The position numbers and the translations under genes were made by a program. Under the pieces are notes generated by a model that saw nothing but the letters and a program-made list of their open reading frames with translations, made no database searches and was not told the DNA's origin. A stretch of 64,000 nucleotides of DNA from Pseudomonas_S sp047607345. GTDB lineage: Bacteria; Pseudomonadota; Gammaproteobacteria; Xanthomonadales; Xanthomonadaceae. The stretch is taken from contig JASGDF010000096.1 of assembly GCA_047607345.1 (NCBI GenBank), positions 32,189 through 96,188 of the forward strand, given 5' to 3'. Shown piece after piece: positions 35,398-44,035 of the stretch. The first letter of the stretch is position 1; every line of letters starts with the position of its first letter.

Positions 35398-36813
35398 ATG
35401 TCCACTCGTTCGCTGACCAAGGAAAAGGCACTGGAGCATGTCTGGTTCCATGTGACCCCGCCCCAAGCACTGCGCGCGCCAGAGGGCTTGAGCGTTTTCG
35501 ATCGAGGCGAGGGCTGTTACCTCTACGACGAGGAAGGTCGGGCTTATCTGGATGCGTTGTCGGGGGGAGCTTTCGTCACCAACATCGGTCACGGGCGCAA
35601 GGAGGTTGCCGATGCATATGCGCAACAAGCTGCCAGGCTTGCCTATGTGACGCCCTACAATTTCGTGGCCAAGCCAACGGCCGATCTGGCAGTCAAGCTG
35701 GCCGAACTTGCGCCGGGGGACCTGAGCAGGGTGTTTTTCGGGTCGGGCGGCACCGACGCGGTGGAGACCGCGCTGAAGGTGGCCAAGCAGTATCACTGGC
35801 TCGGCGGAGAGCAGAAGCGGACCAAGGTCATCAGCCGGCGCGGCTCCTATCACGGCTCGTCCTTCTATGCGATGAGCATCACCGGCGCCAGCCATGACTA
35901 CAACAACAAGATCTTCTCGCCGTTGGTGCCCGGCTGCATCCAGGTTCCGAGCACCAACTACTATCGCTGCGAGTTCGACATGACCGAGGCGCAGTACGGC
36001 AAGTTCTGTGCGGACATGGTCGAGCACACGATCGTGCATGAGGGGCCCGAGACGGTGGCGGCGATCATCGCCGAGCCGATTCCGGCGGCGGCCTCGATCT
36101 ATCTGCCGCCGGAAGGCTACCTCCAGCGCCTGCGCCAGATTGCCGACAAGTACGGCGTGCTGCTGATCATCGATGAAGTCATCAATGGCTTCGGCCGTAC
36201 CGGGAAGATGTTCGCGTGCGAGCACTGGGGCGTCCAGGGCGACATCATGACGGTGGCGAAGGGGCTGACCAGTGGCTATGCCCCGATGGGAGCGACCATC
36301 GTCAGTGAGAAGGTCGCAAGTCGATTCGACAGTGCTGGCGGCCGCGAGTCCGGCCTGAACCACGTGATCAGTTTCGGTGGGCACGCCGCGTCGGCGGCGG
36401 CCGCGCTCAAGAATATCGAGATCATGGAGTCCGAAGGCATGGTCGGGAATGCCGCGTCCATGGGCGAATACTTGTTGGAGGGACTCGACGCGCTTCGTAA
36501 GTATCCGATCGTCGGCGACGTGCGTGGGAAGGGCTTGTTGGCGGCGGTGGAGCTGGTCCGGGACAAGGCCCGGCGCCAGCCGTTCGCGCCCTCGGACATG
36601 ATGCCGGCGAGGGTTACCCGGCACCTGCAGGAGCTGGGCGTACTGGCGCGGACGTTCCAGGTGGTCGAATTCGGCCCGCCGCTGTGCGCGGGGAAGCGGG
36701 AAGTTGAACGGATCGTCGACGCCATGGAGCAAACCATCGTCTGGTTCATGAAGGAAACCGGCCTCGGCCATGTGCCGCAGGTGGCGGTGGGTACGCCGCA
36801 GATGCAGGCCTGA
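35398..36813 (+). CDS. Class III PLP-dependent aminotransferase
   Basis: This 471-residue protein has the class III (omega-aminotransferase) features: LDALSGGAFVTNIGHGRKEV, FFGSGGTDAVETALKVAKQY, RRGSYHGSSFYAM, LLIIDEVINGFGRTGK and the PLP-lysine region TVAKGLTSGYAPMGA. It would move an amino group from an omega-amino acid or amine to pyruvate or 2-oxoglutarate. It is preceded by operator copy 4 and followed after 22 bp by a FAD amine oxidase gene. It is likely to process the carbon skeleton released from the island's substrate; the donor cannot be named. Confidence 0.93.
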   Translation: MSTRSLTKEKALEHVWFHVTPPQALRAPEGLSVFDRGEGCYLYDEEGRAYLDALSGGAFVTNIGHGRKEVADAYAQQAARLAYVTPYNFVAKPTADLAVKLAELAPGDLSRVFFGSGGTDAVETALKVAKQYHWLGGEQKRTKVISRRGSYHGSSFYAMSITGASHDYNNKIFSPLVPGCIQVPSTNYYRCEFDMTEAQYGKFCADMVEHTIVHEGPETVAAIIAEPIPAAASIYLPPEGYLQRLRQIADKYGVLLIIDEVINGFGRTGKMFACEHWGVQGDIMTVAKGLTSGYAPMGATIVSEKVASRFDSAGGRESGLNHVISFGGHAASAAAALKNIEIMESEGMVGNAASMGEYLLEGLDALRKYPIVGDVRGKGLLAAVELVRDKARRQPFAPSDMMPARVTRHLQELGVLARTFQVVEFGPPLCAGKREVERIVDAMEQTIVWFMKETGLGHVPQVAVGTPQMQA

Positions 36814-36835
36814 CACAGCTTCCACAGGAATCGAG

Positions 36836-38149
36836 ATGACGACCAGCAAGCAGGTAGTGGTGATCGGCGCGGGCGTGATTGGCTGCGCCATCGCGCTTCA
36901 ACTGTCCCGGAAGGGCTACCGGACCATCAATGTGGACAGGAACGCGGAGGTGGGCTTCGGCAGCACGAGCAACTCCTGTGCGGTGGTGCGGTTCTCCTAT
37001 TCTCTGCCTGAAACGGTGATGCTTGCCTATGAGGGCTTCCACTACTGGAAGCATTGGGAGCAGTACGTTGGCGGCACCGACGAGCGGGGGCTGGCGCGCT
37101 ACACGCAGTGCGGCCATCTGATGCTGCGCACGGATGCATCCGATCGAACCCAGGTGCTGGAGTTCTACCGCGAGTTCGGCATTCCATTCGCGGAATGGGA
37201 CGTGGCGGCCATACGCCATCGCCTGCCGTTGTACGACACGCGGGCGCTTGGGCCGGCCGTTTCCGTTGACGACCCGGCCTTCTTCGACGAACCTGCCGGC
37301 GACAGGCAGATTCATGGCGGTGTCTTCACACCGGAGGCCGGCTATGTCGGCGATCCGCAATTGGCGACGCACAACCTCCGGCGTGCGACCGAAGCGCTGG
37401 GAGGAAGCTTCGTGCTGGGCAAGCGGGTGACGGCGGTCCTGCGTGCCGGCGATGCGGTGGCCGGCGTGGAACTGGAGGACGGCACGAAAATCGACGCGGA
37501 CATCGTCGTCAATGCGGCGGGCCCGCATTCGTTCGTCATCAACAAGCTCGCGGGGGTCGATGGTGGCATGTCCATCGGCACGCGTGCCTTGCGCCGCGAG
37601 GTGCATCACCTGCCCAGTCCGCCCGATTTCGATTTCGGCCACTACGGCGTGATGACGTCCGATGGTGACCTGCAGCAGTACTTCAGGCCGGAAACCGGCA
37701 ACAAGGTCACGGTGGGGTCGGGCGATCCGGCATGCGACCCGCTGACCTGGGTGGATGATCCGGACGACTTCAATAGCGAATTCACCGAGCAGCAGTGGAA
37801 GACCCAGGTCTACCGGGCGGCGCGCCGGATTCCAGGTCTTCCGATTCCGAGCAAGGCGCAGGGCGTGGTCTCGCTGTACGACGTGTCCGACGATTGGGTG
37901 CCGCTCTACGACAAATCCGATTTGAGGGGCTTCTACATGGCGGTCGGCACCAGCGGACACCAGTTCAAGAACGCCGGTGTCGTGGGCGATCTGATGTCGG
38001 AACTGATCGATGCCTGCGAGCAGGGTCTGGACCACGATGAGTCACCGCTGACGTTCACGTGCCGCCATACCGGGTATCGGATCGATACCGGGGTGTTCTC
38101 GCGGCGGCGCGCGATCAACAGGGAAAGCAGCTTCTCGGTACGTGGCTGA
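36836..38149 (+). CDS. FAD-dependent amine oxidoreductase (DAO/sarcosine oxidase-like)
   Basis: This 437-residue protein has an N-terminal FAD motif VVVIGAGVIGCAIALQLSRKG (GxGxxG), GSTSNSCAVVRFSYS (flavin pyrophosphate/ribityl region) and VVNAAGPHS, then a C-terminal GFYMAVGTSGHQFKNAGVVG. This is the DAO superfamily of sarcosine, glycine and D-amino acid oxidases/dehydrogenases. ATG 36836 follows CAGGAATCGAG, 22 bp after the aminotransferase stop, so both are in one operon under operator copy 4. It may oxidise an N-methyl or secondary amine; the substrate is unknown. Confidence 0.9.
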   Translation: MTTSKQVVVIGAGVIGCAIALQLSRKGYRTINVDRNAEVGFGSTSNSCAVVRFSYSLPETVMLAYEGFHYWKHWEQYVGGTDERGLARYTQCGHLMLRTDASDRTQVLEFYREFGIPFAEWDVAAIRHRLPLYDTRALGPAVSVDDPAFFDEPAGDRQIHGGVFTPEAGYVGDPQLATHNLRRATEALGGSFVLGKRVTAVLRAGDAVAGVELEDGTKIDADIVVNAAGPHSFVINKLAGVDGGMSIGTRALRREVHHLPSPPDFDFGHYGVMTSDGDLQQYFRPETGNKVTVGSGDPACDPLTWVDDPDDFNSEFTEQQWKTQVYRAARRIPGLPIPSKAQGVVSLYDVSDDWVPLYDKSDLRGFYMAVGTSGHQFKNAGVVGDLMSELIDACEQGLDHDESPLTFTCRHTGYRIDTGVFSRRRAINRESSFSVRG

Positions 38150-38161
38150 GCCACCGGCCCT

Positions 38162-38683
38162 TCAGCCGTCTACCGGATGCGCTGGGCCGCTGAGCAGGCG
38201 CTGGTAGAACACCAGGTCCAGCCAGCGGCCGAACTTGAAGCCGGCGTGGTGGATCACGCCGGCACGCTCGAAGCCCAGCGATTCGTGCAGCGCGATGCTG
38301 GCGGTGTTGCCCAGGTCGATGCCGCCGACCAGGGTATGGATCTGGCGCCGTTCGGCCTCGGCAACGATCAGCGCCAGCAGCCTTCGTCCCAGGCCCTTGC
38401 CACGATGCGCAGGGGCGACGTAGACCGAGTGCTCCATCGTGTACTTGTTGGCCGGTCGCGGGCGGAATGGAGCGTAGCTGGCGAAACCAAGCAACTCGCC
38501 GGCATCGTCCTCCAGTCCGATCACCGGATGCCCGTTGGCCTGCTTGTCGGCGAACCAGGCGGTCATCGCGCTGCGTGGCCGCGGTGCGTAGTCGTACAGC
38601 GCGGTGGAGTGGACGATGGCGTCGTTGAAGATTGCCAGGATCGCATCCGCATGGCGTTCTTCGGTGCAATCGACCTGATACAT
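38162..38683 (-). CDS. GNAT N-acetyltransferase (phosphinothricin/arsinothricin acetyltransferase-like)
   Basis: The 173-residue protein has the GNAT fold with SVYVAPAHRGKGLGRRLL (acetyl-CoA motif A), GGIDLGNTASIALHESLGFE and HHAGFKFGRWLDLVFYQR. This ending is typical of the Pat/Bar/ArsN subfamily that acetylates glutamate analogues such as phosphinothricin. ATG 38683 (MYQVDCTEERH) fits the usual family start; ATGs at 38698 and 38725 are possible. It converges on the FAD oxidoreductase gene with a 12-bp gap and ends the catabolic island. Real substrates may be general amino compounds. Confidence 0.88.
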   Translation of the reverse strand: MYQVDCTEERHADAILAIFNDAIVHSTALYDYAPRPRSAMTAWFADKQANGHPVIGLEDDAGELLGFASYAPFRPRPANKYTMEHSVYVAPAHRGKGLGRRLLALIVAEAERRQIHTLVGGIDLGNTASIALHESLGFERAGVIHHAGFKFGRWLDLVFYQRLLSGPAHPVDG

Positions 38684-38745
38684 GGGGGACCGAGGCATGG
38701 AGGAGGCCGCGAATCTAGCATGCATGCCTCGTCAGCGCTTGCGCC

Positions 38746-39453
38746 TCACATGATGCGTTCAACCTCGGCGATGGAACCGATCGGGCTGCCCACTGGTCCG
38801 TCCTGCGACGGAGCCGCTTTCAGGGTGATCGAGCGGATGGCGTCGGTGACGCCATCCAGCGGAACGTCCACGGCCAGCCGCTGGAACGTGTCACGGCTGT
38901 TGTAGCCCGAGCTATCCTTGGGGTAGGCGTTGTACATGGTCAGCAGTTCTTTGCAGGCGGCCGTCAACGCGGTGCTGCTGCCGCGGGCCAGCGCCTTGCC
39001 GATCTGGTCGAAGCTGTGCAGGCAGTCGGATAGCCAGTGCAGGTCGTAGCGAGCCTTGCCGGACTCCGGCGCCTGGTGGCCGCGGGAGAAGGCGCTGTAG
39101 TGCCGGATCGCCCTGGCCACGCGTGCGACGTGTTCGAAGATCGTGCCGATTTCCGCGGAGATGTCGAGCCCGTCCACCATGATCATCGGAATGGGCTGTT
39201 CGGTGGACGTCTGTGCTTCGGTGGACTGCTTCAGGTCCAAGTATTTGCGCTGCAGTGCCTCGAATTCTCTGGCAATGTCGGTGGCCTTTGCGTTCAGTTG
39301 CGATAGCGCGCTCCGGTACCGCGCGATCATTTCCTGCGCATTGGCATGTTCACGGCGTTCGCGGTGGAGATTCTTGCGATGAACGATGGCCACTACTGTC
39401 GCGATGACGGCCCAGGCTGAGACGGCAGCGGCGGGATAGGGGAGGATGGACAT
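38746..39453 (-). CDS. Hypothetical membrane-anchored coiled-coil protein
   Basis: No family is recognised. The 235-residue protein has one N-terminal transmembrane segment (about residues 5-23, AAAVSAWAVIATVVAIV), a charged coiled-coil stretch (about 28-80, with RREHANAQEMIARYRSALSQ), and a mixed C-terminal domain with HSFDQIGKALARGSSTALTA. The topology suggests a short anchor with a large cytoplasmic part. It stands alone between the GNAT gene and a repeat-bearing intergenic region. Codon use matches the surrounding core genes. Confidence 0.6.
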   Translation of the reverse strand: MSILPYPAAAVSAWAVIATVVAIVHRKNLHRERREHANAQEMIARYRSALSQLNAKATDIAREFEALQRKYLDLKQSTEAQTSTEQPIPMIMVDGLDISAEIGTIFEHVARVARAIRHYSAFSRGHQAPESGKARYDLHWLSDCLHSFDQIGKALARGSSTALTAACKELLTMYNAYPKDSSGYNSRDTFQRLAVDVPLDGVTDAIRSITLKAAPSQDGPVGSPIGSIAEVERIM

Positions 39454-39701
39454 GGCGAGTCGTCGAAGGGATGCATTGGATGTCGACCCCGCAGTGATGG
39501 TCTTGAGACCCTTCGCGCCGATGTGTGACGGGGTTGGCCTATCGGATTGGCCGCAGGCTTCGATCGCCTGGGCAGGTGATCGGTAGAGGCGACGTCAGGA
39601 GCCGTCGTGGCGATCGTCTTCCCCCAGACGGACCGCCACTTGCCGCCCGGTCGGCTCCGGTCGTGGTGTTCGCAACGGTGGCCTGTTCGCTGCCACTCTC
39701 G

Positions 39702-39736
39702 TCCTCGGCCCTCGGCCCTCGGCCCTCGGTCCTCGG
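39702..39736. repeat. Five tandem 7-bp repeats (YCCTCGG)
   Basis: Five adjacent heptamers, TCCTCGG then three CCCTCGG then TCCTCGG, lie in the 324-bp region 39454-39777 between two hypothetical genes. Nothing else was recognised in that region. Slippage could change the copy number between strains. Confidence 0.75.
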
Positions 39737-39777
39737 CGGTGGCCGGAGACGGATGAGCCGCAGGCCCGCGCGGGAGA

Positions 39778-40104
39778 TCAGGCCAGTAGCGAGATCAGTG
39801 CGCCGACAGTGCCGATGGCGGCCAGTCCACGGCCGGCCGAATAAGAGGCATTGCGCTCATCTTCGGGCACCGTGACGGTGGGGTCGTCCAGGCCGAGTGC
39901 GCCGCTGGCGAAGCTGCCGATGCTGGAGACCACCGAGCCTCCGTCACGCTGCTTGCCGGTGTCGGTGTCCACCTTGCTGCTGTCGCGGGCGTCCGTGGCT
40001 GCATCCTTGGTGCTGGAAGCGGCCTGGGCAGTGCCGGCCGTGGCCGGGCGGCTGCCGTAGTAGGCGCCGGGAATGGTGGGACTGGTGATACTGCTGATGC
40101 CCAT
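39778..40104 (-). CDS. Small hypothetical protein
   Basis: This 108-residue protein has a Ser/Thr/Ala/Asp-rich, probably disordered N-terminal half (TKDAATDARDSSKVDTDTGK) and a C-terminal hydrophobic stretch (GRGLAAIGTVGALISLLA). No family is recognised. ATG 40104 (MGISSITSP) is preferred; an in-frame ATG at 40122 adds six residues. It stands downstream of the phasin gene on the same strand but is separated by a strong terminator, so it probably has its own promoter. Confidence 0.5.
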   Translation of the reverse strand: MGISSITSPTIPGAYYGSRPATAGTAQAASSTKDAATDARDSSKVDTDTGKQRDGGSVVSSIGSFASGALGLDDPTVTVPEDERNASYSAGRGLAAIGTVGALISLLA

Positions 40105-40297
40105 GGCGTGGTTCTCGATCATCAACCAATAAAGACTGCCAGGGGTATCGGCGCGCGGGTGGCGGACTTGAGGTATCGAGTAGGGACCGACGGCGGGTGC
40201 TCTGGGCCTTGCCCAGGCAAGCCCTGCTGGCGCCGCGCTTTGCGGCAGGTGTTCAGCAGGGTGTACTGGTACCCGCTCATACGATGCTTCAGGCACG

Positions 40298-40362
40298 AAA
40301 AACCCGCCAGTCCGAAGCCGAGAGGGGAGGGGAGCAAACGGTCTTCTGGTGGACTGGCGGGT
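40298..40362 (-). terminator. Long-loop terminator after the phasin gene
   Basis: On the minus strand a perfect 12-bp stem, ACCCGCCAGTCC (40362-40351) with GGACTGGCGGGT (40313-40302), encloses a 37-base loop and is followed by TTTT. It lies 45 bp after the phasin stop, and would stop transcription before the small hypothetical gene. The region 40105-40406 holds nothing else. Confidence 0.7.
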
Positions 40363-40406
40363 CGGGATCGATTGTGGGCAAACATTTTGTGCTTTGCAAC
40401 ACGCGC

Positions 40407-40919
40407 TCAGTCAGCGCCAGCAGGCGGCGCTGTCGAGGCCGGACTGTCGCCGTTCGGCGTGGCGGGGGTGGGGGAAACGGGGCTGGTGCGTACCTGGGTG
40501 GCATGCAGCTGGGCCTTCAGCGATTCAATCTCGGTGCGCAGGGCCTGGATCTCCTCGCGATCGGGCAATTGCAAGGTATGCAGCACGTTCTTCACGCGTT
40601 CGTCGAAGGCCTTGCCGAGCCGCTGCCAGTTCTCGCTGGCTTTCTCGCGGGCCTGGTCGAACCGGGTTTCGGCACGGTCGCGCGCCGTCTCGACGCCGGC
40701 TTCGGACTGGCGCCGGTTCTCGCTCTGGTAGGACTCTCCTTCCTTAACCAGCGATTCGAACAGACGGGTACCTTCGCTTTGTGCGCGGTTGAGCGCACCC
40801 AGCCCGGCCAGCCATACCTGCTCGGCTGATTTCCCGAGCCTGCTCGAGAACCGGCTGGCCTGCGCCTGGATGCCGTCTTCTTCGGCCTGGGGATCTTGGT
40901 TCCGGTTCGTCGTGGTCAT
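40407..40919 (-). CDS. Phasin-family PHA-granule-associated protein
   Basis: The 170-residue protein has the phasin PhaI/PhaF-like region SRLGKSAEQVWLAGLGALNR near residue 25 and a long helical, charged middle (RDRAETRFDQAREKASENWQ) with a PLPDREEIQALRTEIESLKA coiled-coil, then a Pro/Ala/Thr-rich tail. Phasins coat polyhydroxyalkanoate granules and control their size. Another PHA-granule gene lies at 41091. No PHA synthase gene is in the window. Confidence 0.85.
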   Translation of the reverse strand: MTTTNRNQDPQAEEDGIQAQASRFSSRLGKSAEQVWLAGLGALNRAQSEGTRLFESLVKEGESYQSENRRQSEAGVETARDRAETRFDQAREKASENWQRLGKAFDERVKNVLHTLQLPDREEIQALRTEIESLKAQLHATQVRTSPVSPTPATPNGDSPASTAPPAGAD

Positions 40920-41090
40920 GGCGAAGGACTCCTGGTAGGACGATGGAAGTCTCTACGCTACCGCCGATGGCGCATTGCCCGGGTGAAGTTCATGTTATCC
41001 GGGCTGGCTGTCCAGCGGGGGCAGCCAGCTCGGCCGGGGCTCTCCCTGCATGGTGCCGGCGCAGCAAGCCCGGCTTCGCCTGGCAACGAT

Positions 41091-41369
41091 TCAGTTTCGC
41101 AGCTTTTCAGACAGCACCCGGCGGATCTCCGTCTCGACCATGCCCTGCATCGCCGAGAGCAGGAAGCCCAGGGTCGCAGTGACCCGGACCTGTCCGGGCA
41201 ACAGCTCGATCGCGCCGTCCACGCCGGAGCCGGAGAAGTCCAGGCGGTCGCCGTTCCAGCTCGAACGCATGCCGAAGCGCTGGTCGAGCTTGCGCGCGGC
41301 CTCATCGATCGCAGCGTGGGCCTGTTCGGGGTTGAGGGCGTGGTCTTGACGGATGTCGATACTGGACAT
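41091..41369 (-). CDS. Polyhydroxyalkanoic acid system family protein
   Basis: This 92-residue protein, with MSSIDIRQDHALNPEQA, FGMRSSWNGDRLDFSGSGVD and VRVTATLGFLLSAMQGMVET, matches the small PHA granule-associated/regulatory family (PF09650 type). Members lie beside phasins in PHA-making proteobacteria and their exact task is unclear. An ATG two codons earlier (41375) is an alternative start. It lies upstream of the phasin on the same strand, separated by about 170 bp with no gene in between. Confidence 0.8.
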   Translation of the reverse strand: MSSIDIRQDHALNPEQAHAAIDEAARKLDQRFGMRSSWNGDRLDFSGSGVDGAIELLPGQVRVTATLGFLLSAMQGMVETEIRRVLSEKLRN

Positions 41370-41457
41370 GGGCATGCTTGGCTGATTGAGCCGTGCATTG
41401 TGCCAGCTTCGCCGCACGATGCTTCTGGCCGAAGGGGCAACCTGCTAGTCTGGGCCG

Positions 41458-42261
41458 GTGCACGATCTGCAAGTTCATTTCACTCACCGGCAGCAGCCGG
41501 ATCATCCCCTCAAGCCGGGTGTCCATCGGGTCGTCCGCGATGCCACTGGTGGCATCCAGTTGGTCGAGGACGCCCCGGGTGCGCAGCTGCTCGCGCAGTT
41601 CTGCCTGGATCGGCGTGGCCTGTGGTTGCGGGTCGTCAACGGCATGCGCGGCATCCATGTGAACGGCCGGCCAGTCCGGCGCATGGCGCTGCTGCGTGCC
41701 GGCGATGCGGTGTACGTCGATGGCGTGGAGATGCTGCTGCGCGGCGCCGTGGTGCCGGCCCATCGTCTTCCCGAGCCTGGACGCGTCGGCGACCCTCCTG
41801 ATCCGGGCATCCTGTTGCGTGGTGTTGGCGGGCCGCATCATGGCCGCAGCTTCATCCTGCATCCGCCGCGTGTGATCGGCCGCGATCCGGCCGCGGACAT
41901 CGTCGTCGACGATCCGGCGTTCGCCTTGCGCCATGCCAGCATCGAACTGCACGATGGCAAGGTGCTGCTGCGTGATCTCGGCTCGGAGGAGGGCAGCCTG
42001 GTGAACGGTGTCCAGGTGCGCGATTGCTGGCTGCAGCCCGGCGACCAGGTTGTTTTCGATGCGCGCCATCGGTTCGTGCTGGAAGTGCCGTTGCAGCCGC
42101 AGGCGGCTGCTGGGCAGGGCGAGTCGATGCTGCCGGCGCCGGGCCGGGTTCAGGTCGTGCCTGGGCGGCCGGTCGAGGTTGCGCGCTGGCCGTGGTTGCT
42201 GTTGAGCGCACTGCTGTTGGCCGCCGCGCTCAGCGCACTGCTGTGGTTTGGCGCGCGCTGA
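41458..42261 (+). CDS. FHA-domain protein with C-terminal membrane anchor
   Basis: The 267-residue protein has an FHA domain (about residues 130-200) with RVIGRDPAADIVVDDPAFAL and RHASIEL, DLGSEEGSLVNGVQV, and a C-terminal transmembrane segment WPWLLLSALLLAAALSALLW. FHA domains bind phosphothreonine. The start is GTG 41458. The C-terminal membrane span places the FHA domain in the cytoplasm. Its last 32 bp overlap the convergent msrQ gene. No kinase or type VI secretion genes are nearby, so its partner is unknown. Confidence 0.85.
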   Translation: MHDLQVHFTHRQQPDHPLKPGVHRVVRDATGGIQLVEDAPGAQLLAQFCLDRRGLWLRVVNGMRGIHVNGRPVRRMALLRAGDAVYVDGVEMLLRGAVVPAHRLPEPGRVGDPPDPGILLRGVGGPHHGRSFILHPPRVIGRDPAADIVVDDPAFALRHASIELHDGKVLLRDLGSEEGSLVNGVQVRDCWLQPGDQVVFDARHRFVLEVPLQPQAAAGQGESMLPAPGRVQVVPGRPVEVARWPWLLLSALLLAAALSALLWFGAR

Positions 42262-42856
42262 GCCACTTCCAGCCGCGCCAGCCCAGCAGCAGTGCCAGGG
42301 TCGCCGCGTACAGCGCCGGCTCGCGGATGTCCGATTTCACCAGCCACCAGAAGTGCAGCACCGCGAGCAGGCCGATCGCGTAGATCAGCCTGTGCAGCCG
42401 TCCCCAGTTGCGCTTGAGCCGGCGCATCCAGCCCTGGGTCGAGGTGAGCGCCAGCGGCACCAGCAGCAGCCAGGCGGCGACGCCGACGGTGATGTAGGGG
42501 CGCTTGAAGATCTCCTCGAAGATCTGAGTCCAGTAGCCGCGCAGGTCCAGCGCGAGATAGGCCGCCAGGTGCAGCGTCGCGTAGAAGAAGGCGTACAGCC
42601 CGAGCATGCGGCGGAAGCGGACCAGGACCGGCTGCCCGGTCAGTTGCCGCAGCGGGCTCAGCGCCAGCGCGACCAGCAGCAGTCGCAAGGCCCACAACCC
42701 GGTGCGATGTTCGATCTCGGCCACCGGGTCGGCGCCGAGCGCGTCGCTGCCGGTCTTCCACACCTGCCAGAACTCCCAGGCCAGCCAGGCGAACGGGGCC
42801 AGCGCGAGGGCGTGGACGAGGGTCTTGGCGAGGACCAGACCAGCGGATGGGCGCAT
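42230..42856 (-). CDS. msrQ: MsrQ, heme-binding subunit of methionine sulfoxide reductase
   Basis: This 208-residue membrane protein (YedZ/MsrQ family) has about six hydrophobic segments, HRTGLWALRLLLVALALSPL, RRMLGLYAFFYATLHLAAYL with a heme-ligand His, and LHRLIYAIGLLAVLHFWWLV with two further His. It passes electrons from the quinone pool to MsrP for repair of oxidised periplasmic methionine. ATG 42856 fits the family start. It follows msrP by 29 bp and overlaps the FHA gene tail-to-tail by 32 bp. Confidence 0.93.
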   Translation of the reverse strand: MRPSAGLVLAKTLVHALALAPFAWLAWEFWQVWKTGSDALGADPVAEIEHRTGLWALRLLLVALALSPLRQLTGQPVLVRFRRMLGLYAFFYATLHLAAYLALDLRGYWTQIFEEIFKRPYITVGVAAWLLLVPLALTSTQGWMRRLKRNWGRLHRLIYAIGLLAVLHFWWLVKSDIREPALYAATLALLLGWRGWKWLSARQTTAVR

Positions 42857-42885
42857 AGGGAATCCTGTGGGAGCGAGGAGTGCGA

Positions 42886-43860
42886 TCAGAACCATCGCTT
42901 CAAATCCATTCCCGCGTACATCGACGCGACCTGCTCGGCATAGCCGTTGAACGGTCGGGTCGGGACGCGCTCGGCGAACAGCTTGCTGGCGCTGCCGGCG
43001 ATGCGGCGCTCGGTCTTCTGGCTCCAGCGTGGATGATCCACCGCGGGGTTGACGTTGGAGAAGAAACCATACTCGTTCGGCTGCAGCGCGTTCCAGGCGG
43101 TTGGCGGCATCCGCTCGACGAAGCGGATCTCCACGATCGACTTGATGCTCTTGAAGCCGTACTTCCACGGTACCACCAGCCGCACCGGCGCGCCGTTCTG
43201 CTGCGGTAGCGGCTTGCCGTACAGGCCGGTGGCGAGCAGCGCCAGCGGGTGCATAGCCTCGTCGATGCGCAGGCCCTCGCGGTACGGCCAGTCGATCGAG
43301 CGGTAGCGCTGGCCCGGCATCTGCCGCGGGTCGAGCAGGGTGGTGAAGGCGACGTACTTCGCCTTCGAGGTCGGGCCGAAGCGCTTGAGTACCTCGGCCA
43401 GCGGTACCCCCAGCCAGGGGATCACCATCGACCAGCCTTCCACGCAGCGCAGCCGGTAGGTGCGCTCCTGCGGTGCCAGGCCCTTGAGCAGGTCGTCCAG
43501 CGAGATCATGCCGGGCTTGTCGCAGTAGCCGCCGACGTTGATCGACCATGGCTCGGTCTGCAAGGTCCTGGCGGCCCGGGCCGGATCGGCCTTGTCGGTG
43601 CTGAACTCGTAGAAGTTGTTGTAGCCGGTGACGTCCTCGTAGCGGGTCAGCGCTTCCTGGGTGCCGAAGCCGCTGCGGGCCTGCTCGGGCGTCGGCGCGC
43701 GTGCCGGCGGCGGGGGCGGCGGGTCCGCGTCGGCGCAGCCGGAAAGCCCCAGCGCCGGGGCCAGCCCGAGCATCTGGACCAGGCGCCGGCGGTCACGGTA
43801 GACCGACTCGGCAGTGATGGTTTCACCCGGGGCAAGCCGGAGGGCGTCGCGCAAGGACAT
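42886..43860 (-). CDS. msrP: MsrP, molybdenum-dependent periplasmic methionine sulfoxide reductase
   Basis: The 324-residue molybdopterin enzyme has a Tat-type signal with RRRLVQMLG (residues 24-32), a region GYNNFYEFSTDKADP, and the Mo-ligand Cys139 in YRLRCVEGWSM. It also has PWLGVPL and PWKYGFKSIKSIVEI. It reduces methionine sulfoxide in periplasmic proteins. ATG 43860 is chosen; the longer frame is unsupported. A cysteine at residue 42 in SGCAD after the signal may give a lipoprotein form, which is unusual for MsrP. Confidence 0.95.
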   Translation of the reverse strand: MSLRDALRLAPGETITAESVYRDRRRLVQMLGLAPALGLSGCADADPPPPPPARAPTPEQARSGFGTQEALTRYEDVTGYNNFYEFSTDKADPARAARTLQTEPWSINVGGYCDKPGMISLDDLLKGLAPQERTYRLRCVEGWSMVIPWLGVPLAEVLKRFGPTSKAKYVAFTTLLDPRQMPGQRYRSIDWPYREGLRIDEAMHPLALLATGLYGKPLPQQNGAPVRLVVPWKYGFKSIKSIVEIRFVERMPPTAWNALQPNEYGFFSNVNPAVDHPRWSQKTERRIAGSASKLFAERVPTRPFNGYAEQVASMYAGMDLKRWF

Positions 43861-44035
43861 CGCAGGCTCCTGGGGGCGTTCGTCCGCTCGAGCCCCGGGC
43901 GGACAGCGGAAGTTCGCGGGATTGAAACGCATCGACCGTATGCGCCGCGCGAATGGGTGCAGTTGCAACCGTTCGCCGCCGGTGCCAGGGCGGGTGCGCT
44001 GCGGCATACTAGGGGTCTTGCCTCGAAGGTGTGAC

